NCBI GenBank assembly: GCA_946055095.1
Contig: CAMGEM010000006.1
Location: 1 to 32,837, forward strand
Direction of reading: 5' to 3'
Source: an uncultured Parabacteroides sp.
Lineage (GTDB): Bacteria; Bacteroidota; Bacteroidia; Bacteroidales; Tannerellaceae
DNA length: 32,837 bases
Part shown: positions 8,818 to 17,524 of the stretch, one piece after another
How the letters are laid out: every line of letters begins with the position of its first letter
How positions within the stretch are numbered: the first letter of the stretch is position 1
The notes under the pieces: generated by a model
Told to the model about the DNA's origin: nothing
Seen by the model: the letters and a program-made list of their open reading frames with translations, nothing else
Database searches by the model: none
Translations under genes and position numbers: made by a program

Positions 8818-9831
8818 TTATTTTCCAACGGTGACAACCTTCTGCCCGATCGCACACCCTTTCTTTACCTCGGAGCTGCCCTTCTCCTTATAGAGGAAGC
8901 CACGGAACATGCCTTGGCTGTTATATGGCATCGCAAAATTACCCTTGCGATCCACGGCGATCAAACCACCATTTCCCGCATCCGTGTTCAACTCTTTGTG
9001 AATGATGTAATCGGCAGCCTGCTCAACCGTCTCATTCAAATACTTATAGCGTGCGCAAAGGTTAAAGGCTACGGCATGACGGATGAAATACTCGCCATGC
9101 CCCGTACAAGACACCGCACAGCTGGCGTTATCGGCATAGGTTCCCGCACCGATCACCGGCGAATCACCGATGCGTCCCCATTTCTTGCGTAACATACCGC
9201 CCGTGCTCGTTCCTGCCGTCAGGTTGCCCTGCTTATCCAACACCACGCAGCCCACGGTACCGTTCTTCTTACTCTCCTCCTTGAACTGCTCTACCCACTT
9301 CATGGTTTTCGGCGTAGCGAAATAGAGGTTGTCTTCCACCATCTCCAAGCCCTGCTCACGGGCGAACTCCTCCGCACCGACACCGCTCAACATCACATGG
9401 GGGGATTGCGTCTTCACGGCGTAGGCCGCATTGATCGGGTGTTTTACATGCTCCACACCGGCTACCGCACCGGCACTCAGGTCTTTCCCCTCCATGATCG
9501 AGGCATCCAACTCAAAAGAGCCATCAGCTGCCACCGTCGCACCGATACCCGCATTGAAGAGCGGATTTCCCTCGAAATAGTTGATCACCGCTCGCACTGC
9601 CTCGTGGCCCTCGCCTCCAGCCGCTAAGATCTTGTCGCCAATTAACAACGCAGAATCCAACGCATTATAATACTGCTGAGCGATCTCTGGCTTTTCCTCC
9701 AAAGAACCCATCGCTCCGGCTCCACCATGCACGACGATCACATACTCACGCTCTTGCGCCATCGCCGCTGTGGACACCAACAAGGCCGCAGCCACCAACC
9801 ACTGTTTCATTCCATTCTTTTTCATATCCAT
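8818..9831 (-). CDS. Exported isoaspartyl peptidase / L-asparaginase (Ntn hydrolase)
   Basis: A 337-aa plant-type asparaginase/isoaspartyl dipeptidase of the Ntn-hydrolase superfamily. Relatives self-cleave in front of a threonine, here Thr192 in NGTVGCVVLD, whose new N-terminus is the nucleophile. The downstream GTSTGG motif and the early HGGAGAMG motif fit the family. A signal peptide (LVAAALLVSTAAMAQ, cleavage near residue 25) points to the periplasm. Substrates are beta-aspartyl dipeptides or asparagine. Three early methionines make the start uncertain by a few codons. It follows the GH106-like gene after 18 bases and is probably co-transcribed. Confidence 0.92.
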   Translation of the reverse strand: MDMKKNGMKQWLVAAALLVSTAAMAQEREYVIVVHGGAGAMGSLEEKPEIAQQYYNALDSALLIGDKILAAGGEGHEAVRAVINYFEGNPLFNAGIGATVAADGSFELDASIMEGKDLSAGAVAGVEHVKHPINAAYAVKTQSPHVMLSGVGAEEFAREQGLEMVEDNLYFATPKTMKWVEQFKEESKKNGTVGCVVLDKQGNLTAGTSTGGMLRKKWGRIGDSPVIGAGTYADNASCAVSCTGHGEYFIRHAVAFNLCARYKYLNETVEQAADYIIHKELNTDAGNGGLIAVDRKGNFAMPYNSQGMFRGFLYKEKGSSEVKKGCAIGQKVVTVGK

Positions 9832-9849
9832 TTGTTTATTATTTGTTTG

Positions 9850-12800
9850 TTAATGCTCACTATATTTCAATACGACAGGTCCCATCAAACCGCTCTTCCG
9901 CAAGGGGGCATTGGCTTTAGGACCAGAAATCGTCCACGTCTTACGCTCCGCCTCGGGCAACCCGGCATCATACACTAAACGATTGAACCAAGTGCTGGTC
10001 ACCTCGATCGTCAGCTCATTCTTGCCCGCCCGCAAAGCCGATGAGAGATCCACCGCATAGGGTGCACACCACACAGTGCGTAGCTTCTTTCCGTTCAACG
10101 TGACCGTGGCGATCATGTCCACCTCACCCAAATCCAACCAGCAAGGCGCATCAGTCGGCTGTTGATTCCACTGGAAGGTAGTGGTATAGGTAGCCGTCCC
10201 TGAGAACGCTTTTCCCTCCGCCGAAGGCAACAGTTCACACCAAGGCTTCAGTTCCTTAACCTTCAGCTGGCGAGGAGCCCCCCATCCGTCGGGGAAGGCC
10301 AACGTCCATTTGCCCTCCAACACTTGCTGCTTCGTCAACGCAGGCACAGCCTTCGTCTGATCCGCCTCGCCCGGTGCGTTGAATACCACGAAACAGGAGC
10401 CCGCCTCAGGCAAGTTCAACTCCACCTGCGTGTAATCGCCTTGCGACGTAGCAGGAAGGGCACGGCTCTCACCCGTCACCGGATCCCACAGTTCCACGGA
10501 TCCTCCCGCACGGAAAGCCAACGTACCTTGGAAAGCCTTGCCGATCGGTGCACAAACAAAATACCAATCTGCTCCAGCTGTTTGGCGATGCGTCCACAAA
10601 GCTCCCTCACCCTTCACGTCCGGCTTCACCTGCAGGGTTCGTAAGGCCTCCTCCAACGTACAATTCGCCAGCACTTTGCCTTTACCCACTGTACGTACAC
10701 CCGTCGGCTGATCGCCCCACAGCTGCCGCACCACTTGTTGAAACGCCTGTTCCGCCGTCTCACCACCACTCAAGGTGGCCATGCCCTTCGGGGCATTCCC
10801 CACGACAATCGCTCCTGCCTCTACCAAAGCCAGCAGCTTCTTCACCGTTGCGGGCAACATCCGCTCCGTATCGGGCATCCAAAGCAACCGATAGCTCAAT
10901 CCCTCAGGTGTCACTAAACGGCCATCCCGCACGGAAAGGCGATTCAACAACACATCCGGATTGCAATAATCATATTTATACCCCGCAGGGAAAGGCGCCT
11001 GCTGATCAGGCTTATGGTTCATCTCATCGCCCAAATACCACAACACGTCTGACACCGGCACGCCTCGCTCCAGCAGATAGCCGCAACGGGCCAGATAGCC
11101 CGTCAGCTCCGGCATGTGCTTCCACCATGTTTGTCCACGCAAGAAGGGGGTACCGATCAAGGAACCAAAAGAGGTACCCGGTTGCAAGAAGTCGGTGCGA
11201 GGATTGTGCGTATAGGTATGGAAGACATTATGCGTCACTCCCTCCACGAAATGGAAATTGGCGATCTCTTTCAACATCTCCCAATGCTCGTCCCACGTCA
11301 AGGCGAACGAGGTGAACGATTCCGCTGCCACCCGAGGCTTGCCATACAGACGGGCCGCCGAGGCGGTTGGCTTGATCGGCTTGAAATTCAATGAACCGAC
11401 GTAATTGGTCATGGTCGGTTGCCAGAACTCACACATCGGCACGTCGGCATACTTGAAGAACTTCATAATATCCGTAGGGAATACATCGCCCGAAGCGGTC
11501 TCGTAGGCGATGGAAAGTCCCTGCTCCTTCGCCAAGGTAGCCATCCGTCCAAAGAACTTATTCACATAGAGATCGTCGATGGTTTGTCGCCAATCCAACA
11601 GGAAACGATCCGTCGTCTCCGGATCATCCACCACATAGCCAAACACGGCAGGCAGCCAACGACGCAACGCATAACCCGACACCCGTTGAAACTCCTGCTC
11701 CATCGCCGGTGTCCAGGTCTGCGTCTTACATTCCCAGCTATCTAATAGCATACCATTCAGCAATCCACCTTGCAATGCTCCAGTAGCCAACTTCCCTATG
11801 TAACCCGCAAAATGGGCATTCGGCCCTGACTCCGACAGTTTATCACACTCCCAACCCGTTCCTTCAGGAGGAGCCGGAGCGTTCTTCATGCCCGTATTGA
11901 CATGCCCGATGCGCAGAATCGTCCACGCCCCCGCTTGGGGAGCTGTCCAACGGAGAGAGCCATCTGGCTGCATGGAGCTGGTTATGTCTTGTATTTCTGA
12001 AGCCTTCACATAGGATAATGGGGATTGCCAAATGCCATCCGCCGAGCGGTCAATGGAACGAAGTGTCCAACCCGCCTCCGACTCCCAACTATGCTTGCGA
12101 GCCGCACTGTAAAGACGGACGCTACTCAGTTTCAGGTCATGTGCGTTTATGATTTCCAAGCGATAACGATCTACCCCCGAGACCTCTTGACAAGCTATTG
12201 TGAAAGGACTGTCATCCTGCCAATTGCTCTGTGGAAGATCCGTTGAGGCCACCTCTACAGGCTTGCCCAAACGAGGCAATGCCAGCAAACGCACCTTCAC
12301 ACCGGGCTCATAGACCCAAGCGCTGTTCATGCTGTTAATGGCTGGTAACTCCAACGTGCGCACCACGGTTTCCTCCGGAAAACGCACCTCCACCCAATGA
12401 GGCGTATGCTCGTCAGCAGGCGACAATTTCAACCGGGCACCATTAGGATCGGTCAAGCAGGCTTGCCAATCCTCCTCGTCACTACCCTTTATCTCAATCG
12501 GCTGCAACGGCTTGCCCGTGTCGCCCAACGGTGTCGGGAAAGCCAAAACCGTCACATCCCTGTAATCACGCCACTCCTCCGCACTCGGTTCAGGAAGGGG
12601 CAACTGCGCCATCACGACATCTCCGGTCACATGCACGTCCGTCCGGCTATACACCAAATGGCGCATGGCGTTAGAGGGAGCGATCCAAGGGCCTCCAGAC
12701 ATAGCCCATCCAGGGCAGTTTTGCATCGTTAAGCGCAACCCCAACCGGCGGCACTCCTCAGCGGTATGGCGTACGGCATTTTCCCATAACGGACTCAAAC

Positions 12801-13128
12801 AGGCAATTTGTGGATCCACACCCGGCCATTGCCCACCAAATTGACCATGAAACAGTTGTACGCCTGAAATTCCAGCCGAAGCGATCGCCTCCAAATCTGC
12901 CGTGATGCCCTCCAGTGAGACATTGCCACCAATGTAATGAAACCACGTCTCCGGATAATAGATCTTATCCGGTTGACGGAAAGTGGAACGATCTTGCTCT
13001 GCAAAAGGACGACTCAGCACCGCTCGATCAGGCACAGCAGCCACTTGGGCGGAAACGAAGTTTCCTCCACCAACCAAAGCCGCAACCACTGCCCAACATT
13101 TAATATGTAACGTATTCCTCCAGTTCAT
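9850..13128 (-). CDS. GH106-like glycoside hydrolase (putative alpha-L-rhamnosidase)
   Basis: A 1092-aa exported enzyme. A signal peptide (KCWAVVAALVGGGNFVSAQ) is followed by a family opening typical of GH106-like proteins (WFHYIGGNVSLEGITADLE, GVQLFHGQFGG). Conserved catalytic-domain stretches near the middle include AYETASGD, VPMCEFWQP and RVAAESFTSF, whose glutamates are candidate catalytic residues. The C-terminal 120 residues look like a GH2-type jelly roll (CWLDLGEVDMIATVTLNGK, APYAVDL). GH106 enzymes remove alpha-L-rhamnose from pectic and other glycans; the substrate here is unproven. The frame is open upstream to 13206, but I chose the ATG at 13128 because it starts right before the signal peptide and avoids overlap with a 34-aa reading frame. 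No SusC/SusD genes are in view. Confidence 0.85.
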   Translation of the reverse strand: MNWRNTLHIKCWAVVAALVGGGNFVSAQVAAVPDRAVLSRPFAEQDRSTFRQPDKIYYPETWFHYIGGNVSLEGITADLEAIASAGISGVQLFHGQFGGQWPGVDPQIACLSPLWENAVRHTAEECRRLGLRLTMQNCPGWAMSGGPWIAPSNAMRHLVYSRTDVHVTGDVVMAQLPLPEPSAEEWRDYRDVTVLAFPTPLGDTGKPLQPIEIKGSDEEDWQACLTDPNGARLKLSPADEHTPHWVEVRFPEETVVRTLELPAINSMNSAWVYEPGVKVRLLALPRLGKPVEVASTDLPQSNWQDDSPFTIACQEVSGVDRYRLEIINAHDLKLSSVRLYSAARKHSWESEAGWTLRSIDRSADGIWQSPLSYVKASEIQDITSSMQPDGSLRWTAPQAGAWTILRIGHVNTGMKNAPAPPEGTGWECDKLSESGPNAHFAGYIGKLATGALQGGLLNGMLLDSWECKTQTWTPAMEQEFQRVSGYALRRWLPAVFGYVVDDPETTDRFLLDWRQTIDDLYVNKFFGRMATLAKEQGLSIAYETASGDVFPTDIMKFFKYADVPMCEFWQPTMTNYVGSLNFKPIKPTASAARLYGKPRVAAESFTSFALTWDEHWEMLKEIANFHFVEGVTHNVFHTYTHNPRTDFLQPGTSFGSLIGTPFLRGQTWWKHMPELTGYLARCGYLLERGVPVSDVLWYLGDEMNHKPDQQAPFPAGYKYDYCNPDVLLNRLSVRDGRLVTPEGLSYRLLWMPDTERMLPATVKKLLALVEAGAIVVGNAPKGMATLSGGETAEQAFQQVVRQLWGDQPTGVRTVGKGKVLANCTLEEALRTLQVKPDVKGEGALWTHRQTAGADWYFVCAPIGKAFQGTLAFRAGGSVELWDPVTGESRALPATSQGDYTQVELNLPEAGSCFVVFNAPGEADQTKAVPALTKQQVLEGKWTLAFPDGWGAPRQLKVKELKPWCELLPSAEGKAFSGTATYTTTFQWNQQPTDAPCWLDLGEVDMIATVTLNGKKLRTVWCAPYAVDLSSALRAGKNELTIEVTSTWFNRLVYDAGLPEAERKTWTISGPKANAPLRKSGLMGPVVLKYSEH

Positions 13129-13160
13129 TGGATTACCTATTTTGTATTGAATGAAATCAT

Positions 13161-13265
13161 TTATAAACTTGTCAACCACTTTTTTCCTCGCTTCGTATAA
13201 GTCCAAGCAAGTATGCCACCAATGATCACACCCAATACAATCAATAAAAACAAAAATGTATCCAT
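13161..13265 (-). CDS. 34-aa single-span membrane peptide
   Basis: Read directly from the minus strand: ATG at 13265 to TAA at 13161, giving a 34-aa peptide that begins MDTFLFLLIVLGVIIGG and ends in a Lys-rich tail. It has one hydrophobic segment (about residues 4-21) followed by WTYTKRGKK, so it should insert N-out/C-in by the positive-inside rule. It starts 4 bases after the stop of the 73-aa membrane protein and ends 32 bases before the GH106-like ATG. Spacing and composition argue that it is a real gene. The function is unknown. Confidence 0.6.
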   Translation of the reverse strand: MDTFLFLLIVLGVIIGGILAWTYTKRGKKWLTSL

Positions 13266-13269
13266 CACT

Positions 13270-13491
13270 TTACGGTTTTAAGATTCGACAACCAAGCCAT
13301 GCAGACATTACAGAAATCATAATGCCTATGACTATCACTATATAATTAACACCTACTGATGATCCTGTGAAAATCGGGCTCATGCCTCCTATCACAACAC
13401 CTGTAAGCACTATTTTAGCTATATCAATGAAAAGCTTCGAAAGCGTCTCACGATACCTGTAATTCCGTTCTCTTAGATCGCTCCTATCCAT
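13270..13491 (-). CDS. 73-aa two-span membrane protein
   Basis: A small protein with a charged N-terminus (DRSDLRERNYRYRE), then two hydrophobic segments (roughly residues 23-42 and 49-68) and a short Lys-Pro tail. It resembles small DUF6722-like membrane proteins of Bacteroidota, a similarity recalled from pattern only. A candidate -7 box lies 39-46 bases upstream. The next reading frame (34 aa) begins after 4 bases and also encodes a membrane peptide, so the two may work as a pair. No catalytic motif is visible. Confidence 0.65.
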   Translation of the reverse strand: MDRSDLRERNYRYRETLSKLFIDIAKIVLTGVVIGGMSPIFTGSSVGVNYIVIVIGIMISVMSAWLGCRILKP

Positions 13492-13529
13492 ATGTTATAC
13501 ATTTATCATAGCTATTTGGTTTTATCTCG

Positions 13530-13537
13530 CAAAAATA
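13530..13537 (-). promoter_or_regulatory. Candidate -7 element before the small membrane protein genes
   Basis: The minus strand reads TATTTTTG, matching TAnnTTTG, 39 bases before the 73-aa gene's ATG. No good TTTG lies at the expected upstream distance. If real, it would also serve the GH106-like and asparaginase genes, as no other clear promoter is seen before them. Confidence 0.35.
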
Positions 13538-13568
13538 AGACTTTTCTCTCTTTCTTTCCCTCATATTA

Positions 13569-14807
13569 TCAAAATTGTTTCAAGAGGAAAGAGGGATTAA
13601 TCCGCATACAAACGGAAGCGGAGAAACCAGATCCACTACTTGCAGAGATAGGCAAGCCATCAGCTCCTTGCAACTGATCCGAAAGACGTTGAAAATAATC
13701 GACCTCCACCAAGAAATGGAAGCCTTTTCCCAACGAACGACCATACTCCGCCCCGAAATAGAGCAACTTAGGATTTGCGAAGGTTGCCCCTGGATCGGTC
13801 AACGAAGCCGCACTGAAATAGGGATTGCCGAACAGCGAGATGAAATCCTTCGCCTGCCAATAAGCGCCCTTCAAACGGAAATCACGCACATCCGCAAAAA
13901 GACGGGCATACACTCCATAGCCTTGATCCAATGGCCAAAGCGTGCCGGCTTGCTGGTAATACCCCAACAGATCGACCTCGAAACCCATCCGTCGCAAGTA
14001 GCGATAGCCCGGTTGCCAACAGACTCCCACTCCCACGGCTCCATTCATTAATGTCTGTACCGATTGCGTCGTGATCGTATCAATCTCCCCTCCTCGATGC
14101 TGCACCAATGCCTGCACCGGCGAATAGAAATGAAACGGGGCGGAAGGATCATTATACTTCACCCGACCGGAAACACCAACCGTAAAAGCCTCCTGATGCG
14201 AGTCTTCCTTGAAAATAAAACTTTGCCAATTCACCCACGCATCCAGATCGAAACGCCTTGCGTGATAAAGCACCTGCAACCCCATCTCTGGATCACATGT
14301 TAAATTCAACTCCGGGTTGTACAATGGCTCGATTAAACGATGATTGGCAGCACCATAGAGATTGCCCAGCACCACATCTACCTGCTCCGAAAGGGCCATC
14401 TGTGCCCGGAAATAGGGCAAGATATGTGTTCCTTTTTGATACTGACTCCCTTTCCATTGCGCAATATCTTGATAAGCCATACTGGGATATTTGTTCGCCC
14501 CATGATACACCAAAAGGTGTGCCCCCAACTCCACCTTCATACGCTCTAACGGGTAATAAACCAACTTGGGTTGTAGCCAAAATCCCGGCAGCGAATACCC
14601 CTTTACCACCTTTCCCGAATACTCATTGTCTTTGAAAAAACTGAGGTTATCCAATTCTACCGACAACTGTCGCACCCGTTCAACCGCCACATGAGAATCA
14701 GCGATATAGGCACCTTCCGCCCCTTGCGCGCACACGACATCCTGCCATAAGGCACTCATCAATCCGATCGCACCACAGCATAAACCCCGTATAATCGCTC
14801 TTTTCAT
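13569..14807 (-). CDS. Outer-membrane beta-barrel-like protein
   Basis: A 412-aa exported protein of no named family that I recognise. It has a signal peptide (residues 1-29, ending VVCAQG), then alternating hydrophobic/polar segments rich in aromatic residues (WLQPKLVYYPLERMKVELG, HFLVEVDYFQRLS) and a C-terminal phenylalanine, all features of outer-membrane barrels. The frame is open upstream to 14879; I chose the internal ATG at 14807 because it starts directly before the signal peptide. It faces the plus-strand CDP-alcohol operon divergently across 180 bases. Transport, adhesion or lipid export roles are equally possible. Confidence 0.65.
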   Translation of the reverse strand: MKRAIIRGLCCGAIGLMSALWQDVVCAQGAEGAYIADSHVAVERVRQLSVELDNLSFFKDNEYSGKVVKGYSLPGFWLQPKLVYYPLERMKVELGAHLLVYHGANKYPSMAYQDIAQWKGSQYQKGTHILPYFRAQMALSEQVDVVLGNLYGAANHRLIEPLYNPELNLTCDPEMGLQVLYHARRFDLDAWVNWQSFIFKEDSHQEAFTVGVSGRVKYNDPSAPFHFYSPVQALVQHRGGEIDTITTQSVQTLMNGAVGVGVCWQPGYRYLRRMGFEVDLLGYYQQAGTLWPLDQGYGVYARLFADVRDFRLKGAYWQAKDFISLFGNPYFSAASLTDPGATFANPKLLYFGAEYGRSLGKGFHFLVEVDYFQRLSDQLQGADGLPISASSGSGFSASVCMRINPSFLLKQF

Positions 14808-14904
14808 CGTTCTATTTCTTTGTCCATCACCTCGCGAACTTAACGAAAAAAGCGACAAAAGGACGTTTTCATAGCACATTTATCCTCTTTTGTTTCCTTT
14901 CGGA

Positions 14905-14912
14905 CAAATATA
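14905..14912 (-). promoter_or_regulatory. Candidate -7 element for the barrel protein gene
   Basis: The minus strand reads TATATTTG, an exact TAnnTTTG match, 98 bases before the chosen ATG of the barrel protein. An upstream TTTG at standard spacing is missing. The long leader would be consistent with post-transcriptional control, but no specific structure is evident. Confidence 0.35.
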
Positions 14913-14926
14913 AGACACTCGAAGTG

Positions 14927-14957
14927 TTTCTCCTTTGCTGAAAAAGGGCTACCTTCG
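14927..14957 (+). promoter_or_regulatory. Candidate promoter of the four-gene CDP-alcohol operon
   Basis: TTTC at 14927-14930, 19 bases, then TACCTTCG at 14950-14957. Each box differs by one base from the TTTG / TAnnTTTG consensus and the spacing is standard. The start codon follows 31 bases later. A second -7-like TATTTTTG at 14964-14971 has no partner at the right distance. Confidence 0.45.
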
Positions 14958-14987
14958 CGGGGTTATTTTTGCGATAAATATAGAAGT

Positions 14988-15686
14988 ATGGATTATGCGA
15001 TCATTGCCGCAGGCGAAGGATCTCGCTTAGCGCAAGAAGGAATAAAGTGGCCCAAGCCTCTGGTCAAGTTGAACGGTATAGCATTAATTGATCGGTTAAT
15101 CGACGTGTTCCTTCGGAATAACGCCAGTTCCATCAATATCATTGTCAACGAGCAAATGACTGAGGTGCAAGACCATTTGAAGGCTTTACAGCTACCTGTT
15201 CCCTTCCATCTATTAATCAAGTCAACGCCCAGCTCCATGCACAGTTTCTACGAGTTGAGCCAAATATGGCAGGGTGAGGAGATCTGTTTGACAACAGTGG
15301 ACACCATTTTCCGGGAAGAGGAGTTCAGCGGATATATCCAAGCTTTTCGTCAAGAGAAGACGTTGGATGGATTGATGGCCGTCACCGATTACATCGACGA
15401 CGAGAAGCCACTCTACGTCCAAACCAACGAACAGTTGGATATCGTTAACTTCCTCGATCGCTCGAACGGCGATTGCCGTTACATCTCCGGTGGCATCTAT
15501 TGCTTGCGTAAGCCAGCCATCGGTGTGTTGAAGAAGGCGATAGACGAGGGCATGTCACGCATGCGCAACTACCAGCGCCAGCTGATCGCTGAGGGATTGC
15601 GACTGAAAGCCTATCCGTTCAGCAAGATTATTGATGTGGATCACGCAGAGGACATCGTGAAGGCAGAGGCCTTCGTGCAAGCATAA
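14988..15686 (+). CDS. Nucleotidyltransferase (sugar-1-P/phosphocholine-type NTP transferase)
   Basis: A 232-aa nucleotidyltransferase with the GT-A-like NTP transferase fold. The nucleotide-binding signature IIAAGEGSRL (residues 5-14) is followed by WPKPLV, the lysine contacting phosphates, and a metal-binding Asp in TTVDTIF (Asp105). Single-domain enzymes of this kind make CDP- or NDP-activated small molecules such as CDP-choline or CDP-inositol. The neighbouring CDP-alcohol phosphotransferase makes CTP the likely nucleotide, which is inference. It is the first gene of a plus-strand set; the next gene begins 33 bases after its stop. Confidence 0.82.
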   Translation: MDYAIIAAGEGSRLAQEGIKWPKPLVKLNGIALIDRLIDVFLRNNASSINIIVNEQMTEVQDHLKALQLPVPFHLLIKSTPSSMHSFYELSQIWQGEEICLTTVDTIFREEEFSGYIQAFRQEKTLDGLMAVTDYIDDEKPLYVQTNEQLDIVNFLDRSNGDCRYISGGIYCLRKPAIGVLKKAIDEGMSRMRNYQRQLIAEGLRLKAYPFSKIIDVDHAEDIVKAEAFVQA

Positions 15687-15719
15687 AACTTTACGACAAA
15701 AGAGAGACGAACGAACAAA

Positions 15720-16586
15720 ATGAAGGAATTAACATTAGCTGGCATCCGGAGAGGAAACCAATTCTCTCCCAATCATGTGGGAAATGATGCCGCCATTTTC
15801 GCCTTGACGGCGGAACACCTGCGCAAATTGGGATGCAAAGTCAATGAGCACATCGAGTCAGACCTGCTCCTTGGCGATCCTACCGAGCAAGGTATATTTA
15901 ATATGGTAAGAGATTGGAAATCGATTCATAAATTGCAGGCGTTGGAAGATCGTGGCTACTGCGTGGTCAATTCCGGCTACGGCATTGAGAACTGTACCCG
16001 CGAGAAGATGACCCGCTTGCTGCTCTCCAACCACATCTCTCATCCCCGTAGCTTGATTCTCCAAACCACGGAGGACCCGATCGCCCAGATGGAAGAGGAG
16101 GGCTTCTACAACTGCTGGATTAAACGAGGTGATTTCCATGCGATCCACCGTGAGGACGTGACCTATGTGCGCAACCCGGAAGAGGCACGCACGATTTTGA
16201 AAGAGTATGCCATCCGCGGCATTCCCTCAGCCGTGATCAACGAGCACTTAGTGGGAGACTTGGTGAAGTTCTACGGCGTGGCAGGCACCGACTTTTTCTA
16301 CTGGTTCTATCCCTCCAACATGCACCACAGCAAGTTCGGATTAGAGGCCATCAATGGCACCGCCAAAGGGTTGCCATTCGATGAGCAGACCTTGCAAACG
16401 CTTTGTAACGAGGCAGCGAAGGTGTTGCACGTAGAGGTATATGGTGGAGATTGTATCGTAGATGAGGAGGGTACGATCCGACTGATCGACTTCAACGACT
16501 GGCCCAGTTTTGCCCCTTGTCGGGAGGCAGCCGCCCCCTACATCGCCCGTCGCATCTACGACATCATGAGCGAACGGCTTTCATAA
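15720..16586 (+). CDS. ATP-grasp-like enzyme of unknown substrate
   Basis: A 288-aa soluble protein that looks like an ATP-grasp enzyme, though I cannot name its subfamily. Supporting motifs are a lysine in NCWIKRGDFHAI (Lys135), the hinge-like INEHLVGDLVKFYGV (Glu175, Lys183), and the C-terminal metal-binding pair GGDCIVDEEG and RLIDFNDWPSF, with Asp257 and Asn259 in the classical D-x-N arrangement. ATP-grasp members are ligases joining amines to carboxylates, or kinases such as the inositol-phosphate 5/6-kinases. Placed between a nucleotidyltransferase and a CDP-alcohol phosphotransferase, it probably modifies the headgroup precursor or product. Confidence 0.65.
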   Translation: MKELTLAGIRRGNQFSPNHVGNDAAIFALTAEHLRKLGCKVNEHIESDLLLGDPTEQGIFNMVRDWKSIHKLQALEDRGYCVVNSGYGIENCTREKMTRLLLSNHISHPRSLILQTTEDPIAQMEEEGFYNCWIKRGDFHAIHREDVTYVRNPEEARTILKEYAIRGIPSAVINEHLVGDLVKFYGVAGTDFFYWFYPSNMHHSKFGLEAINGTAKGLPFDEQTLQTLCNEAAKVLHVEVYGGDCIVDEEGTIRLIDFNDWPSFAPCREAAAPYIARRIYDIMSERLS

Positions 16587-16618
16587 ATTTCATACACGAC
16601 AATTAACAACTTCACAGC

Positions 16619-17524
16619 ATGAAAGAACAACCGCAAAAGCCCAGCTTGGAATCGACATTGAAGTCGATGGACACGGAAGAGTTTATCGATATCCATTTCT
16701 ATCGGCCGATTGGCTATCAGTGGGCTTTGTTTTTTAATAAGTTGGGTGTCACACCCAATGCCATCACCGTAGCCAGCATCTTCATCGGTATTGCCGCTGG
16801 TATCTGCTTTTATCCCAAAGATCTGATCACTAACGTGATCGGTATGCTTTTGCTCATCTGGGCAAATTCGTATGACAGCGCCGACGGACAGTTGGCACGA
16901 ATGACCGGACAGAAAAGCGCACTCGGACGTATTCTCGACGGTACGGCAGGCGACTTTTGGTTTATCGCCATCTACGCTGCTATCTGCCTCCGCTTGACAC
17001 CTGAATGGGGCATCTGGATCTGGCTCTTAGCCGCCGTGACCGGTTGGTTTCACAGCAAACAGGCAGCGATGGCCGACTATTACCGCAACATCCACCTCCT
17101 CTTTCTCAAAGGGAAATCAGGCAGTGAGCTCTCTCACTCTCCGCAGCTGAAAGAGAACTTCAAGAAGATGAGTTGGAAGAAGGATTTCATCTACAAGCTT
17201 TTCGAGATGTTCTACATCAACTACACGCAGGGGCAAGAGGCATGGACACCTCGTTTCCAAGCGATGATGCAACGCATCCGCACGAAGCACAACGGGCAAG
17301 CACCAACCGAGTTTTGCCAAGCGTTTCGCTTGCGCAGCCTTCCGTTGATGAAATACACCAACATGCTCTCGTTCAACACGCGTGTGATCGCCCTCTTCGT
17401 GAGCCTATTCATCGACATGCCTTGGCTCTACTTCGTGTTCGAGATGACCGTGCTCAATAGCATGTTGCTCTACATGATCCGTACCCACGAACGCATTTGC
17501 AAAGAAATGATTGATAGTTTATGA
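16619..17524 (+). CDS. CDP-alcohol phosphotransferase family membrane enzyme
   Basis: A 301-aa integral membrane protein with the CDP-alcohol phosphotransferase signature DSADGQLAR (residues 86-94), then G103 and D107. The family normally has a fourth Asp three residues after the third; here the next Asp is Asp112, so one residue appears inserted. Hydrophobic segments surround the motif (residues about 50-66, 72-84, 113-125, 130-145) and a further hydrophobic region lies at the C-terminus. A hydrophilic insertion separates them at about 150-240, longer than usual. The enzyme should move a phospho-alcohol from a CDP carrier to an acceptor alcohol or lipid; both substrates are unknown. Its stop overlaps the HAD gene start as ATGA. 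Confidence 0.85.
   Translation: MKEQPQKPSLESTLKSMDTEEFIDIHFYRPIGYQWALFFNKLGVTPNAITVASIFIGIAAGICFYPKDLITNVIGMLLLIWANSYDSADGQLARMTGQKSALGRILDGTAGDFWFIAIYAAICLRLTPEWGIWIWLLAAVTGWFHSKQAAMADYYRNIHLLFLKGKSGSELSHSPQLKENFKKMSWKKDFIYKLFEMFYINYTQGQEAWTPRFQAMMQRIRTKHNGQAPTEFCQAFRLRSLPLMKYTNMLSFNTRVIALFVSLFIDMPWLYFVFEMTVLNSMLLYMIRTHERICKEMIDSL

Noticed and set aside
13129-13206. An upstream N-terminal extension of the GH106-like protein
   Set aside because: The extra 26 residues are charged, have no signal character, overlap the 34-aa peptide frame and would bury the signal peptide that begins at the ATG at 13128.
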